Shown here: positions 12,441 to 24,460 of the stretch, one piece after another
Position numbering within the stretch: position 1 is the first letter of the stretch
How the letters are laid out: every line of letters begins with the position of its first letter
Source: Crocodylus rhombifer
Taxonomy: Eukaryota > Chordata > Crocodylia > Crocodylidae
Assembly (NCBI GenBank): GCA_038503035.1
Contig: JAVSML010024359.1
Coordinates: 124,001 to 188,000 of the forward strand
Reading direction: 5' to 3'
Length of the DNA stretch: 64,000 bases
The notes under the pieces: generated by a model
What the model was told of the DNA's origin: nothing
Databases searched by the model: none
What the model saw: only the letters and a program-made list of their open reading frames with translations
Position numbers and translations under genes: made by a program

Positions 12441-15372
12441 TCAAAGCAAAGACCAACTTAAACATCAGATAGGTTTTTCTTCCACCTTTTCTTATTTAAA
12501 CAGTGGGGTTGACATGTACACTGTGAAATATGGTAGTTGATTGTTATCCAGTGTTGTCAAAATTTCCTGATATACTATGGCATTTTAAGAAAAATCCTAG
12601 GAGTATTTAAAGAATATTTGTCAGATAGGAGACCTATCATTTAAAATTCCAGGTTTACTTCACTAGCCACAATAAGAGAAGACAAAATGCATTAAATGCA
12701 TTTATTCAGAAGCATTTTATTTGAATTTTTAGTTCTTTACACCAGTCTGTGTTAGAAGAACAAGATTTGGTAAACAAGATTTACCCAATAAACAAACTGG
12801 GTCTAATCTAGGAGGAATTAGGATCAACTTTTTCTTAGAGTCTGAACACCCACTGCAGGATCATAAACTGTTAATATTCTTTTAAAAATATTCTAAAGCA
12901 AAGATCCCAATCCCAAATTATTTGGATCAATGTGGGATTTGCCACAGATTTCGGTGGGCATAAGAATACCCACAGATGTATATTTTTGTTGATTAAGCTA
13001 CACAATCAGTGCACCAAAAGGCTGCATGACCCGCTTCTAACTCCATGCCACTGTGCACGTTACAACAGCTTTCCATTACTTGAACACACACTTTTACTCC
13101 TTTAAGACCTCAGCCATTCATTGGTCAGATCAGACAATGAACAGTGAATAAATTAATCCCCTAAATGGTAAAAATACTCCATAACTAGATACTTGGTTTT
13201 CACAAGAAAAAAACAAAACAATATTCTGAGTTTTGATTGACAGGAGTCATTTTCAGATGCAAATCACTATAGACTTCCTTATTATAAAAATAATATAAAT
13301 AACTATGACCTTTTTCTCTTTTTTTGCATTTTTTAATCATCTAAGTTACCTACTAAATAAAAAGGGGCCAATCCTATAGAAGTGGAACACATATGCCAAA
13401 AGAGTTTACAGCTTTGCAGACTATGCTAGTATTGACACTCTCTTGAATAATACTTGCACTTACAATTAACACCTTCTGTTGATTTTTATTTTCCAAACCT
13501 TTTGATGAGGCATCTTTTAGGGTTCTTTTGTTAGACAGACTTTCCACAAAGAATGCAGAAAACAACTGCATTCTTTCTACTAACACCCTCGACTTCAAAA
13601 CAACATTTTTTCAAATCTGTTTGCAGAGATGAACTCACTTTCACACAGAGTCTGGAAAGACTACTACAGCAAATGAAGGAAACTCAATCAAATTGTCTAG
13701 AATCTGTTCTTTTTCTTTTAAAAAAAATGCCTCTAGGTAGGAGAGTGGGAGTGGTACAAAGAAAGCCTGGTTCTTTTAATCTTATCATTGCTGGGGGGTG
13801 GGGGTGGGGGGGTTAAAACTAGAGATAAAGAAAGAAGTCAGATGCCTTCCTGACTTCAGAGCTCTTTTAAAATCAGGCCTGGGGAGTGATCCCATTTTTG
13901 CTTACGCCAGTTTTACAGTGGTACAACTCTAGCATCTTCACAGGAATTGCTCCTGGTTTAAAGGCTCTTTAATAACATTAGCTATAACAATAACAGACAT
14001 TGGTTGTAACAGCATTATTGCTGGATAAAGCAGAGTAAAAGAAAGCCTGCCAAGTTAAGCTGCCATAGTGAGTTCTCCAGCTGAAGATGTACATGATGGT
14101 GAGAGTTCTTCTGCAATCTCTAGTGATATTTACAAGCTTGGTGAAACAGGCATAGATTGCTTTAGTTCAGTACAAGCAGACCCAGTGGAAGAAAGGCTAT
14201 GACAAAATACTGAAACTGAGCAAAACAGAAACATGATTACACTCACATCCCTATGTGTTTGACAAAAGACTTATCCATTTTTTTCCTTTCTAGAATTGAT
14301 ATGTGGCTCTTTACTGACAGGGTTGTGACGAAACAGCTAGCCAAGGTTGAAAATGGGCTAAGTCTATATGGAAGGAATGTATGATGTTACTATACAAAAA
14401 AAACCAGTACTGGCATTTTAGATTTGGGCACCTGTATTTAGATACAAGTAAATACAAATTAGCTGTTTATATGGTAGGTAACCCTGCAGATGTTCTGCTT
14501 ATTAGACTATAGTTATAGTCTATAATGGTAACTTTGTATATTCTTTATCTACAGACCCTTGTTAATATGCATGGTTGTGGAAAGATGGGGGTTGCCTGCA
14601 CTTGTATTCACTGTTGGTAAGCTTGGGTTTACTGTTTACAGTTAAAGTGTGCAATTGTAAAGGACAGGTCAATCAGATTGTGTCTACTTGCCCTCCCCTT
14701 AGAATCTGAAGTTTGCAGGCACACAAAAGTTGTTAATTCAAAATTATACAAAGCTCACTAAAAAGTCAGCACTCAGAGCTGTGCAGAGGTCTGCAGTGGG
14801 GTAGCCCTCAGTTTTAGTATAAAGTTGGCGCACACCTGCAATCTGTCCTCACAAGAATTACTCTCAGAATAGCCTGTGGCTTATCAATTCTGTAAGGGGA
14901 AGCACTTGTGAGCATAAGTCTCTATGGTGGGTTGAGGGAAAAAGCTGACACTCAGTATTGTTATGATCCAAAATCTGAGCCTGCTTTTGACATTGGGCAG
15001 GTCCTGAAAAAGCTTGGGTTGCATAAACAATCTGGTGGAGTGATGGCACTCTCTGGAGACAGCAGCCAGAGTAGCACTTTCAGCAGCGATCCCTAGCAGT
15101 GCTCCCCAGTGGTCAGAACAGCATTTGCACCCCAAAAGCACTCCCCTGCATCAGAGTGGCAGCACTTCCAATGCAGCCTCCCTTCCAAGCACTTGCTATT
15201 TGGGTTAGCATAGCTGGTAGACTCCTCAGAGCAGGGCAGCAAGGACCAGTTCAGCCTCCAGGGTGGGCCACCCTAATTGAGGCTAGCTACTTTGGCTGGT
15301 GGACCTAGTAGATCCCCTAGACGGGGGACTGGGTAGTAGGTTCCCAAGTTAGTTTTCCAGCAACTGTACCTA
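12441..15372. other. Intergenic DNA, no gene seen
   Basis: AT-rich sequence with a G-run near 13793-13812. Open frames are short and lack domain or exon context. No RNA gene or complete mobile element was recognised. Confidence 0.4.
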
Positions 15373-15614
15373 GGTGCATCTATAAGTGCAATTAATTTAA
15401 CTGAATATACTCCAACTCAATTTGAGCTAGAGTAAACTAATCCTGATGTCACTCTACACATGCATTTAAATGCAGTAACTTACTGCACTACCAGGCCTAT
15501 CTAGCAGTGCAGTAAAATTAGTCTACTGCACCATAACTGCTGTGCCTGTGTAGGCAGTGATGTTTTACTGTGCAGCAAGTCTCATCTTACTTAGCATCTC
15601 ATGTAGACACACCC
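15373..15614. mobile_element. MITE with GGTGCATCTA / TGTAGACACACCC ends
   Basis: The left end reads GGTGCATCTATAAGTGC and the right end CATCTCATGTAGACACACCC, whose complement starts GGGTGTGTCTACATGAGATG. The ends are therefore imperfect inverted repeats. The interior is rich in TGCAGTA / TACTGCA words. The same design appears at 20567-20816 and 62517-63008, so this is one family. I could not settle the target duplication or the superfamily. Confidence 0.6.
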
Positions 15615-16829
15615 AAAAGTTTTCTTTAAGGTTGTATTTGCTCCTTTTCTCTCCCCTTTTAATAAACTCTGCTTTAATGTAATATTTCCTTCCAAGTGGG
15701 GAAGTCTGTTCAACTTAGAAGACTCAGGTAATATTTGCTTCTGGGCTCAAGCTAAAAAATTGGTGTTTAACCCCTCAATCTGAACACGGCCCTTGTTACT
15801 GCTTGAGATAAATGGTGCATATGTAACCATTCATCAGAGACATGAGGTCAAAGCTTTACAGATAAACAGAACTCCTTTTACTCGAGTCTTTCATCGTAGG
15901 TACTCCAAAATTAGTTTGGTAAATTCATGCCCATATTACTTCTACATTTGGAGTGTGGTTGGGTCAGAAGTCCACAAAAGGTAAGTGATAAATGATTAGT
16001 AGGCCTATCAGTCCCCAAGGCAAACAGATTTTACTGGTTAACAAAAACCACACATGCTACCCTGACAAGACTAGACTGTTCTGGTTACTTTTGAAACCTT
16101 GGTCAAATTTTGACTCGGGCCTTGCCTTCAAAATAGAACAGTACTTAGATTTAGCCAACTCTTTACAAAAACATTGACAGTACTTAAGGAGTTAAAAGTT
16201 GCACTGTAAAAAACTACATAGCCCTGTAGGGAAGGAAGGGAAGAAACCGCTACTCATTTAAATCAATGCAATTCTGGATGAGCCAGCTTACGCAGGGCTG
16301 TTTAAGTGATGAACTACAGCTGTCTATTTGCCCTCACTTTTTCCCTTGGAAAAAAAAGTAGTACTGCTTAGAAACAGCTTTTATAGAGTATCCCCAAATC
16401 CCAGGACTATTTGTTCCAACATGTAGCCAGTGTTCATCTTAAATTTGCGGGATCATGTTAATTGCAATATTCAAAAGAATACAAGAAAAGTCATTCATTC
16501 ATTTGTAGTTTAAAGTGACATTTGTATTAGTATTGGAAAGCAATTTCAGTCATGGAAAAAAGTAAGTGTATGAAGGAAAAATACAACTGCCATCAAGAGT
16601 TCTATTCCTAACCCTACAACAAGTGTCCACTGGGAGGGGAGGGTAAGGAAAGGGGGTGAAGGGTAGGTTTTGCTGCATTTGGTTTTTTTATTTTTCAAAA
16701 ACATTTCACAGTACCTCACTTTGTAGAATTGTGACCTATTGAAAAATGCAACAGAAAATGACCCTCCTCTCCCAGCAAGACAGTGGAGGTTACAGGTGCT
16801 GGGAGGTGGCTCTGATGTGTTGTAATTAT
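15615..16829. other. Intergenic DNA, no gene seen
   Basis: AT-rich sequence. Short open frames such as 15793-15984 show no recognised domain or splice signals. No element ends were found. Confidence 0.4.
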
Positions 16830-17112
16830 CATGCATCAGAACAGACTGGGAGCCGGCTGGAGCATGTTAATTAGCATGCTCTAGCTAGCCCCATCTCATG
16901 CAGTGTCCCTGTGCTTCAAAATGGCAGTGGGGGCACTTTAACTAAACCTTGTTTGATGAGCTTTAGTTAAAAAACAAAAAACAAAAAACAAAAACAAAAA
17001 AAAACCTGCTACTGTTTTGAAGTGGGGGGAAGGCTAATATACAAGCTGCTATGAGTGGCTTTTGGAGCTGCTCTAGTCAAAGTGTCCCCCACCCCAGAGC
17101 ATATGTAAAGAC
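16830..17112 (+). repeat. Interspersed repeat, opposite orientation to 34170-34295
   Basis: The segment GTGCTTCAAAATGGCAGTGG with GGCACTTTAACTAAACC matches the reverse complement of about 34180-34215 (CAAAATGGCGGTGGGGCCACTTTGACTAAAGC). The copies are divergent and in opposite orientation. An AAAC-rich run sits near 16973-17004. Family unknown. Confidence 0.5.
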
Positions 17113-17904
17113 AACCTGGAATACCAGACAGAGAACAAGCAGTGGTGGGACCTTCACTATGTCAGGAAAAGGAAAAAATTACTTGCAGGTGTCATCTTGA
17201 AAACCTATTTACTTAGGAAGACTTCTGGAGCTGTTCTCATTTTAGTAGTTAACTCTCATTACAGGAATGTTATTTTGCAAGTTTAAAAAGATGCATTTTT
17301 AGAGTTCTGGGCTTCTTTGAAAACAATGAGCCAGTTTTAACCATGATAAACAAACAATCCTTTCAAGACATTTGAAGATTCCCCAAGTAATTCACAACCA
17401 AACCAACCTACACCCCATTTTCTCCAAGGTCTGACTTATCTTATCCCAGTTCTTCCCAGACTAGATTAGAATTTTTCTATCTTTATGGACACTCAGTGAC
17501 AAACTAAATAAACATGAGAAATTGTAAAAACAAAAAAATGTACCCTTCCCTCCCCCCATTTGTTGTAGCTAATATTCATGACAACTGGAGTAGTAGGTAC
17601 ATAGTTTTAACATTTTTGTGGCAAAGACTACACTTCCAACACTGAATAGATCAGTAAAAGTTCTGTTGGCTTTCAGACAGAAAGGCTGAAGTACCAAGTT
17701 ATGAAAGCAATCTTTAAAAGTTTTCCTATACAGGGGAAGAAGTACACATGTCCTGGACAGACCGTTCATCAAGCAGACAGTGGATCAGCTACCTAAACCA
17801 AATCTCACACATTCCAGCATCATGACAAGCATGCTTCAGGCAGACTGTCCCTTGTGAAGCTCTGCTGAATGAGTAAGCATTAATCTGCATGACGGCATCT
17901 CAAG
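17113..17904. other. Intergenic DNA, no gene seen
   Basis: Unremarkable AT-rich sequence; no coding exon or repeat ends recognised. Confidence 0.4.
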
Positions 17905-18440
17905 GATCATTGGTTCTCAACCTGTTTAAACTCAAGGCACCCTTCACTAGATGCAAGTCATTCCTCAAAAAAAAAAAAAAAAAAATGTCATCTCCTAGAC
18001 TTCACTTGTTTTTTGGCTGCAGAAAACTATTAAAGCAGTTGTTCTGCTGCAAAGAATGCAGAAAACCCACAACTGGCTTTAGGTCTCAGAACTGACCCAG
18101 TCAGCACACCAGATAGCACCATGCACTGCTTGTGGCGCTTGCTCCAGCTCACATCCCAAAGCAGCCGAGTAGGCACTGTGGGCAGCACATATCCAGAGCA
18201 GCTACTCTGGGGCTGTGCTGCATGTGGTGGCAGCTCCAAGGTGCATCCCAGAGCAGCCGCCACATGCAGCACAGACTAAGTAGCTGAAGCAGGACTGTAC
18301 CACCCTGCACCCACTCCAGCACACAGGCTGGATCCAGAACGCAAGGTTCGTCTGTAGGTCTGATCTACCCTGTAGACCAGATCTATGCCATTCGTCTGGT
18401 CCATAGGGACCAGAACAGGTTTGACACCCATTTTAGAGAA
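17905..18440. mobile_element. Composite hAT-like remnants
   Basis: The left part, from about 17908, reads GGTTCTCAACCTGTTTAAACTCAAGGCACCCTTCACTAGAT and matches the left end of the element at 52182-52490. The similarity fades near 18075. The right end, CAGAACAGGTTTGACACCCA near 18410-18432, belongs to the other hAT type seen at 54600-55308. I infer that one element was inserted into or replaced part of another; clean target duplications were not found. Confidence 0.5.
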
Positions 18441-20273
18441 TTTGAAAATGAAAAAAAAATTCACATATTTTTGGTGCTTTCTGTTATGTACCAGTTACAC
18501 TCTAGCCCTTTTTTGCCCTGTCCTGTCCCAGCTGGATCTACTGTTAGATGCTTAAATTTGCACAACTTCGAGATATGGGAATGTGTTGGGGGGGAAGGGG
18601 GAGGGGGAAGAGGAGAACCACAAATCTTTAGTGATGATAATTTAAAAAATGGAATTGTTCAGAGTATCAGTACCATTAAGTCTCATGACTGTTACCATAA
18701 TTGTACAAAATCATTGCTAACCCAAGCTGAAACTTGACTCAAGATTGACACCCAGAGGCGAATTCCTTCAACTAAAATCTCTGCCTTTCTTTTTCCTGGA
18801 ACTTTAAAAGATTTGAAACAACCAAATATATATTTCATTTATGCCAGCTTAAAATTCACTGTAGTAGTGTAATGTGTCACTCATTTCATGGGCCATCAAC
18901 ACAGAAAGGCATGAATTACTTACTGCTTTATGTGATTAACTACCTTTCATGAATAAAAACAAAAACTTCAACTAGGCAGACCTGGGCACCCTGGCTCCTT
19001 GCTCACACTGAAGGATCCACCTGACCCTTGATATCAAGTACCTTTCTATAAGCATAACAAAACTGTATCATCATTGCCCTACTGCACCTTTTTAGAGAAA
19101 TCTCAGCTGTTTGCTTCACATTCTTTTTTTATACCCTTAAATGGAAAGGGTATGAAGAACACAGTAGAGTTCCTTAAGTGTACCAATAGCATTTATACTT
19201 GTGCTGTTTTACCCATTTTAATGGGTGACAGAAGTGTCTTAATAAATCTACCCAACAGTATAAAAGAGTCGGAGACCTAGAATATTAAAAGTTCTGCAGC
19301 TTACAATTTAAACAGCCTTATTTCTATGAATTCATAGGATAACAAATTAGTTCCCCCCTTCCCCAGAGCACTATTAATTATTTATTATTGAACTGGCATA
19401 TACTCCTTTAAAGTTCAGACCAATACAGCAGTACTTTTGTGACTTTTGAAAAAAGTTAAATTAATTTGTTGTCTATGCCTCAATACATGTTTTATAAATT
19501 CAATTCACAACTCTATTGTATAGAATCAGACATCAACAGCTGAATAAAGTACAAATCAAAACTGTTTAATCAGCAAGTCACAGGAAAATTTGTTATAGTA
19601 CGAGACTCCTGTGTTCAGACTCTCCCTTCACATCCAAGGCAGGCAAGCTATTATGTTATTTTTGCTCACATGTATATTTAAAATGCTACACGCATGGATC
19701 ACTTCTGCAATATATGAAGTAGGGGACACCACTGATTAAAAGGAAAAACACAAAATAACTACTACTTGCCCCCTGGAATCTGCAGTCTTTAAACTCCACT
19801 ACAAATCTTATACGGTATCTTCATATCAGTGGCACAGCATTTTCACTCTCATTTCAAGTAGTAGAATTTTTTTTGTTTTCCTTGGAGGCAAGGACAGTGG
19901 TGAGTTGCTTGTGTTAGTTCTAATACACTACTGCTACTGTACCTTTAGTGCATGGGTTGTCAACCCAGGGTACATATAGCCCCAGGGGTACTTGGCAAGG
20001 CCCTACAAGGCATACACAGGTGTTCAGGAACACCCACCACCCCATGCCACTACCTCTCAAGAGCAGAGCCAGGACACAGGACAGCCACTAAGCATCAAGC
20101 TTTCCCCCTCCAAACAACAACTGAAAAGCACCATCCTGCTTTCCCCAAAGTTACTACTTTTAATGGCAAGTTAACTGAAATAAAAGCCAACATATGGAAC
20201 TATCCAAATATTTGCCTTTTAAAAAGAGCCTTTAATATTTTTCCAGTTCAACCTTGGAACAGCTTTGATGCAT
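18441..20273. other. Region 3' of the ATP5F1B-like pseudogene
   Basis: No gene is seen. About 19955-20030 reads GGGTTGTCAACCCAGGGTAC and a GGGGTACTTGGCAAGG motif, resembling a hAT left end, but no right end was found. A G-rich stretch lies near 18588-18615. Confidence 0.4.
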
Positions 20274-20410
20274 TTAAAATTTACAAGATGTAATTACATA
20301 CAGTAAATCAGTGTAGACATGTTCTTCAGACAGCTTCTGGGCTTTAGCAACAGCTTCTTCAATGGGACCAACCATATAAAAAGCCTGTTCTGGTAGGTGG
20401 TCATATTCAC
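20274..20410 (-). pseudogene. ATP5F1B: ATP5F1B-like exon 10, lost acceptor, altered C-terminus
   Basis: It encodes [20 protein letters not shown], then [10 protein letters not shown], the helical C-terminus. The acceptor dinucleotide (20412-20411) is AA rather than AG; a new AG one base later would shift the frame. After EEH the usual short end is replaced by about 14 further residues before TAA at 20276-20274. Confidence 0.9.
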
Positions 20411-20566
20411 TTGTAACATACAATTTTGAATAAGCCTGTTAAAAGGAATGATAAAATATGGCAATTGTCAGTCAGTTAAAGCAAAATGGAAACCAAGTTG
20501 GGGGGGAAGGGGAGAAAGGCATTATACAACAGTGTTTTCTTTCATTTTTTTTTAAATAATTATATG

Positions 20567-20816
20567 GTGCATCTACACAAGAGGCCAACTGCACAGCAGC
20601 ATATTGGTACTATCCATGCTGTGATGCGCTACTGCACAGTAGCATCACTAGTAGTGCATGCCTTTTTATGCAATAAACCAGAGCATTTTAGTACTTGATT
20701 ATGCATGTACTAAATTATATGCAAAGTAACCATTATGCATTAATAAACATGTAGATATGCCCATACTAAATTATATGCAAAGTAACCATTATGCATTAAT
20801 AAACATGTAGATGTGC
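20567..20816. mobile_element. MITE with duplicated right end
   Basis: The left end GGTGCATCTACACAAG and the right end ACATGTAGATGTGCAC are imperfect inverted repeats of the family also seen at 15373-15614 and 62517-63008. TACTGCACAGTAGCA words fill the interior. The last part is tandemly duplicated (20708-20760 and 20764-20816), giving two successive right ends. Confidence 0.6.
20708..20816. repeat. Tandem duplication, 56-bp period
   Basis: TACTAAATTATATGCAAAGT and the bases following it, through to GTAGATATGC or GTAGATGTGC, occur twice at 20708-20760 and 20764-20816. The 53-bp copies appear identical except for one A/G difference near the end. The second copy abuts the CR1 truncation point. 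Confidence 0.9.
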
Positions 20817-22850
20817 ACAAGCTAAATCTATTCCAACACAGAGGAAAGGCAGCAAGAAGGCACAGCATCCCTCTTGGCTCTCCAGAGACCTAGCGGACCT
20901 ACTGTGGCTAAAAAGGAAAGCCTACAAAGGATGGAGGACGGGATTCACCTCCAAGGAGGATTACTCCGCGCTGGTCCGGTCCTGCAGGGACCAAACCAGG
21001 AAAGCCAAGGCTGCAACTGAACTCCAACTAGCTTCAGGCATCAAGGACAACAAAAAGTCCTTTTTCAGATATGTGGGGAGCCGGAGGAAAAGCAAGGGCA
21101 ATGTTGGACCCCTGCTAAACCAGGTGGGGCAACTGACAACTGACGCCCAGGAAAAAGCCAACCTATTAAATAGGTACTTTGCGTCAGTCTTTCATCAGTC
21201 ACATGGGATGCCCATGCCTGCTGTGGGACAGGGAAATCTGGGTGAGGGGGATCCCCTACCCTCCATCAATGCTGACCTCGTGAAGGAACATCTTGAGAAG
21301 CTGGATACCTTCAAGTCAGCTGGCCCTGACAACCTGCACCCCAGGGTACTCAAGGAGCTGGCGAGCGTCATAGCCCAGCCCCTGGCACGGATCTTTGAAA
21401 ACTCCTGGCGCTCTGGTGTAGTGCCCGAAGACTGGAAGAAGGCCAATGTGGTGCCGATCTTCAAGAAAGGGAGGAGAGTGGATCTGGCTAACTACAGGCC
21501 CATTAGCCTGACTTCTATCCTGGGGAAGATCTTAGAAAAGTTTATTAAGGAGGCCATCCTTGAGGGACTGGCCCAGGCTAACATCCTAAGGGATAGCCAG
21601 CACGGGTTTGTTGCGGGTAGGTCTTGTTTGACCAATCTCATTTCCTTCTATGACCAGGTGACCTATCACCTGGACAAGGGAGAAGAGATTGATGTCATAT
21701 ATCTTGACTTCAAAAAAGCTTTTGATCTGGTATCCCATGATCACCTCTTGGCCAAACTGCCCAGTTGTGGCCTTGGCTCCACCACGATCCGCTGGCTGGG
21801 AAATTGGCTCCGTGGTCGGACCCAGAGGGTTGTGATTGATGGCAGTCACTCATCATGGTGCCCTGTGACCAGTGGGGTCCCTCAAGGCTCTGTCCTTGGA
21901 CCCATACTGTTCAACATCTTCATTAATGACGTGGACACTGGAGTCAGGAGTGGACTGGCCAAGTTCGCCGATGACACCAAACTTTGGGGCAAAGCATCCA
22001 CGCCAGAAGATAGGCGGGTGATCCAGGCTGACCTGGACAAGCTCAGCAAATGGGCAGACGAGAACCTCATGGTGTTTAACACCGAAAAATGCAAGGTTCT
22101 CCACCTTGGGAGGAAAAACCTGCAGCACCCGTATAGGCTCGGCAGTGCTACGTTGGTTAGCACTACAGAAGAAAGAGACTTGGGGGTCATCATTGACCAC
22201 AAGATGAACATGAGCCTCCAATGCGATGCTGCGGCTAGTAAAGCGACCAAAATGCTGGCGTGCATCCATAGATGCTTCTCGAGCAAATCCCGGGACGTCA
22301 TTCTCCCCTTGTACTCGGCCTTGGTGAGGCCGCAGCTGGAGTACTGCGTCCAGTTTTGGGCTACACAATGCAAAAAGGATGTGGAGAAGCTTGAGAGAGT
22401 CCAGAGGAGAGCCACGCGCATGATCAGAGGTCAGGAAAACAGATCTTACGATGACAGGCTGAGAGCCATGGGACTCTTTAGCCTGGAAAAGCGCAGGCTC
22501 AGGGGTGATCTGATGGCCACCTATAAGTTTATCAGGGGTGACCACCAGGATCTGGGGGAACGTCTGTTCACCAGAGCGCCCCAAGGGATGACGAGGTCGA
22601 ACGGTCACAAACTCCTGCAAGACCGTTTCAGGCTGGACATAAGGAAGAATTTCTTTACTGTCCAAGCCCCCAAGGTCTGGAACAGTCTGCCAGCGGAGGT
22701 GGTTCAAGCACCTACATTGAACACCTTCAAGAGTAAATTGGATGCTTATCTTGCTGGGATCCTATGACCCCAGCTGACTTCCTGCCCTTTGGGCAGGGGG
22801 CTGGACTCGATGATCTCCCGAGGTCCCTTCCAGCCCTAATGTCTATGAAA
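20812..22850 (+). mobile_element. CR1 LINE, 5'-truncated, young (copy A)
   Basis: A CR1-type non-LTR retrotransposon carrying the reverse-transcriptase half of ORF2, the 3' UTR (GGACTCGATGATCTCCCGAGG, CCTTCCAGCCC) and a short CTATGAAATCTAT tail. The 5' end is truncated near 20812, usual for CR1. It lies antisense to the ATP5F1B-like pseudogene in intron 9. It is a few percent or less different by eye from copy B (31268-33438). Confidence 0.95.
20821..22767 (+). CDS. CR1 ORF2 fragment, reverse transcriptase, uninterrupted
   Basis: The frame is open from the truncation point to TGA (648 codons); the ATG at 21073 is internal, so this is a headless fragment, not a gene with its own start. The protein copies element RNA into DNA at the target. 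In order: RT palm entry VPIFKKGRRVDLANYRPISL, GFVAGRSCLTNL, motif A YLDFKKAFDLVSHDHLL, motif [16 protein letters not shown], catalytic motif C KFADDTKLWG, then the thumb and C-terminal region with LEYCVQFWATQ and RLDIRKNFFTV. The upstream endonuclease domain is missing. No stop or frameshift is seen, unlike copy B, so it is recent or fortunate. It cannot retrotranspose alone without the endonuclease. Confidence 0.93.
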   Translation, partial: AKSIPTQRKGSKKAQHPSWLSRDLADLLWLKRKAYKGWRTGFTSKEDYSALVRSCRDQTRKAKAATELQLASGIKDNKKSFFRYVGSRRKSKGNVGPLLNQVGQLTTDAQEKANLLNRYFASVFHQSHGMPMPAVGQGNLGEGDPLPSINADLVKEHLEKLDTFKSAGPDNLHPRVLKELASVIAQPLARIFENSWRSGVVPEDWKKANVVPIFKKGRRVDLANYRPISLTSILGKILEKFIKEAILEGLAQANILRDSQHGFVAGRSCLTNLISFYDQVTYHLDKGEEIDVIYLDFKKAFDLVSHDHLLAKLPSCGLGSTTIRWLGNWLRGRTQRVVIDGSHSSWCPVTSGVPQGSVLGPILFNIFINDVDTGVRSGLAKFADDTKLWGKASTPEDRRVIQADLDKLSKWADENLMVFNTEKCKVLHLGRKNLQHPYRLGSATLVSTTEERDLGVIIDHKMNMSLQCDAAASKATKMLACIHRCFSSKSRDVILPLYSALVRPQLEYCVQFWATQCKKDVEKLERVQRRATRMIRGQENRSYDDRLRAMGLFSLEKRRLRGDLMATYKFIRGDHQDLGERLFTRAPQGMTRSNGHKLLQDRFRLDIRKNFFTVQAPKVWNSLPAEVVQAPTLNTFKSKLDAYLAGIL

Positions 22851-23282
22851 TCTATAACACCTAAAAGGAAAAAAAAAAAAAAAGATAAAACCCTGAACTA
22901 TGTGATCACTATTTACAACTCACTAACACTAATGTAACAAACAGAAGTGATAAAGCTTTTTCCTCGCTAGACTAAACAGAATACAGAAGGGAAGCAGCAC
23001 AATAGTAAGCATCAGAAACTCTGCATTAAGAGTGGCCTTGATTGCTTTGGAAGAGATGCTAGAAAGGTCTTTCTAACTTTGCTGTCACTCTAAAAACCAC
23101 ACTTCTGTACCACACAGCCGACAGCTTGCCCCTTTTTTCAGCACCTCTACACAAGGTTGTTACAATCTGTTTTGGTTACAGTGCAGGAAAAGTTTTAAAA
23201 AGTTGCCTGAAGTCACTCATTTAGTGACAGTAATTGATGGGTAGCATTCCTTGGACAGAGTGCTACTAGATAAAGGCTACTT

Positions 23283-23287
23283 AAAAA

Positions 23288-23318
<31 letters not shown>

Positions 23319-23322
23319 TATA
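23283..23322. repeat. A-run and (TA)n microsatellite
   Basis: Fourteen A residues followed by about 13 TA units, inside intron 9. Confidence 0.95.
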
Positions 23323-24460
23323 GGCAAGCGTGTTGTTTAGGAGATATCCTTGCTGGAGAAAGTTTGATTTTTTTTTTTATTCTTCAGAATTTTTTTTTTA
23401 AAAAGGTTTAAAAGCAGACAGACTGGTATGGAGGCAAGAGAACAGGTCCATGAAGTTATCCATCAGCTGCAGAAAACCCTACCATTATGGGACAAAGTCC
23501 AAAGGCAGAGAAAGTTTGCCTTTGTTTCATTTGTCCCATCCACCCCTCCTAACTAGAGTTACATGGACAGGGCATTATCCTTTGGCTGGCAGTGAAACTA
23601 ACAAAGCCTTCCTAAAGGACAAACATATTCACACTTTTTTTGTTCCCATCTGCTTGGCATATACTTAAAACTCAACACTCAAGTTTGAATTTGGTAGAAG
23701 AGACAGTCAAGAAGAACGAGCAGGAGTGCCAGGGAGTTGGGGAAAAAACAGAAGTACTACCAGGACAAAGTCTGAAGGGCACAGAAATCTTGAAATTGCA
23801 TAGCTTTGTCACATGATTTTGCTCTACAGAATTACAACTATGCACCCTTTCATAAATACAAATCTACATTCAATTAAAGCCACTACCACAGAGCTTCTTC
23901 ACAAGAGTTATCTAAAGGGCTGTATAACTGCATCTCACGACACTAGCTATATAGACACTTGTACAGGTAGTCTTTTTATAGCCAGTAGATCCCATCATGA
24001 AAGTATAGATTACTCGGCCATCTAATATCAGAGAGACACCAGAGAATATACCTAAGTTTGGCAATACCTATAGCAACAATGTGGTTTTTTCTATAGCTAC
24101 TGGAGGATGAACTAAAGTATGCCAAACAAGGGAAGGCAAGAAGCTTCTGACTATCCTCTCTTTGCATCACAAAGCAGGGAAGGCTCTATGAAGAACAGCA
24201 TGATAAAGTCATCTAAAGACAGGTTAAGCATCTGAAGTTGCATTTCTACCTCACCAATATGCTACCTAGCTTCTGCAAGACTGGAAATGATAAGAGGCAT
24301 TGCCCAACTACTTTCACCACTTCTTCCCCCATTCTTAAAGTTGTAGACTTCAAGGCAGGAGGTTTGGCATCATGTATATACAGTGCTTAGCACAAATGCT
24401 TAGAAATAGATGGTCATTAGCCCCACTTATTTCTATATACATATATGCATGTCTTTGAAG

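Noticed and set aside
11851..12465. 204-codon minus-strand open frame
   Set aside because: Lies in a GC-rich repeat patch with open frames on both strands; no domain or splice context.
21853..22707. 284-codon open frame on the minus strand within CR1 copy A (and its twin at 32432-33286)
   Set aside because: It is the antisense shadow of the RT frame; both copies show it because they are the same element. No independent domain.
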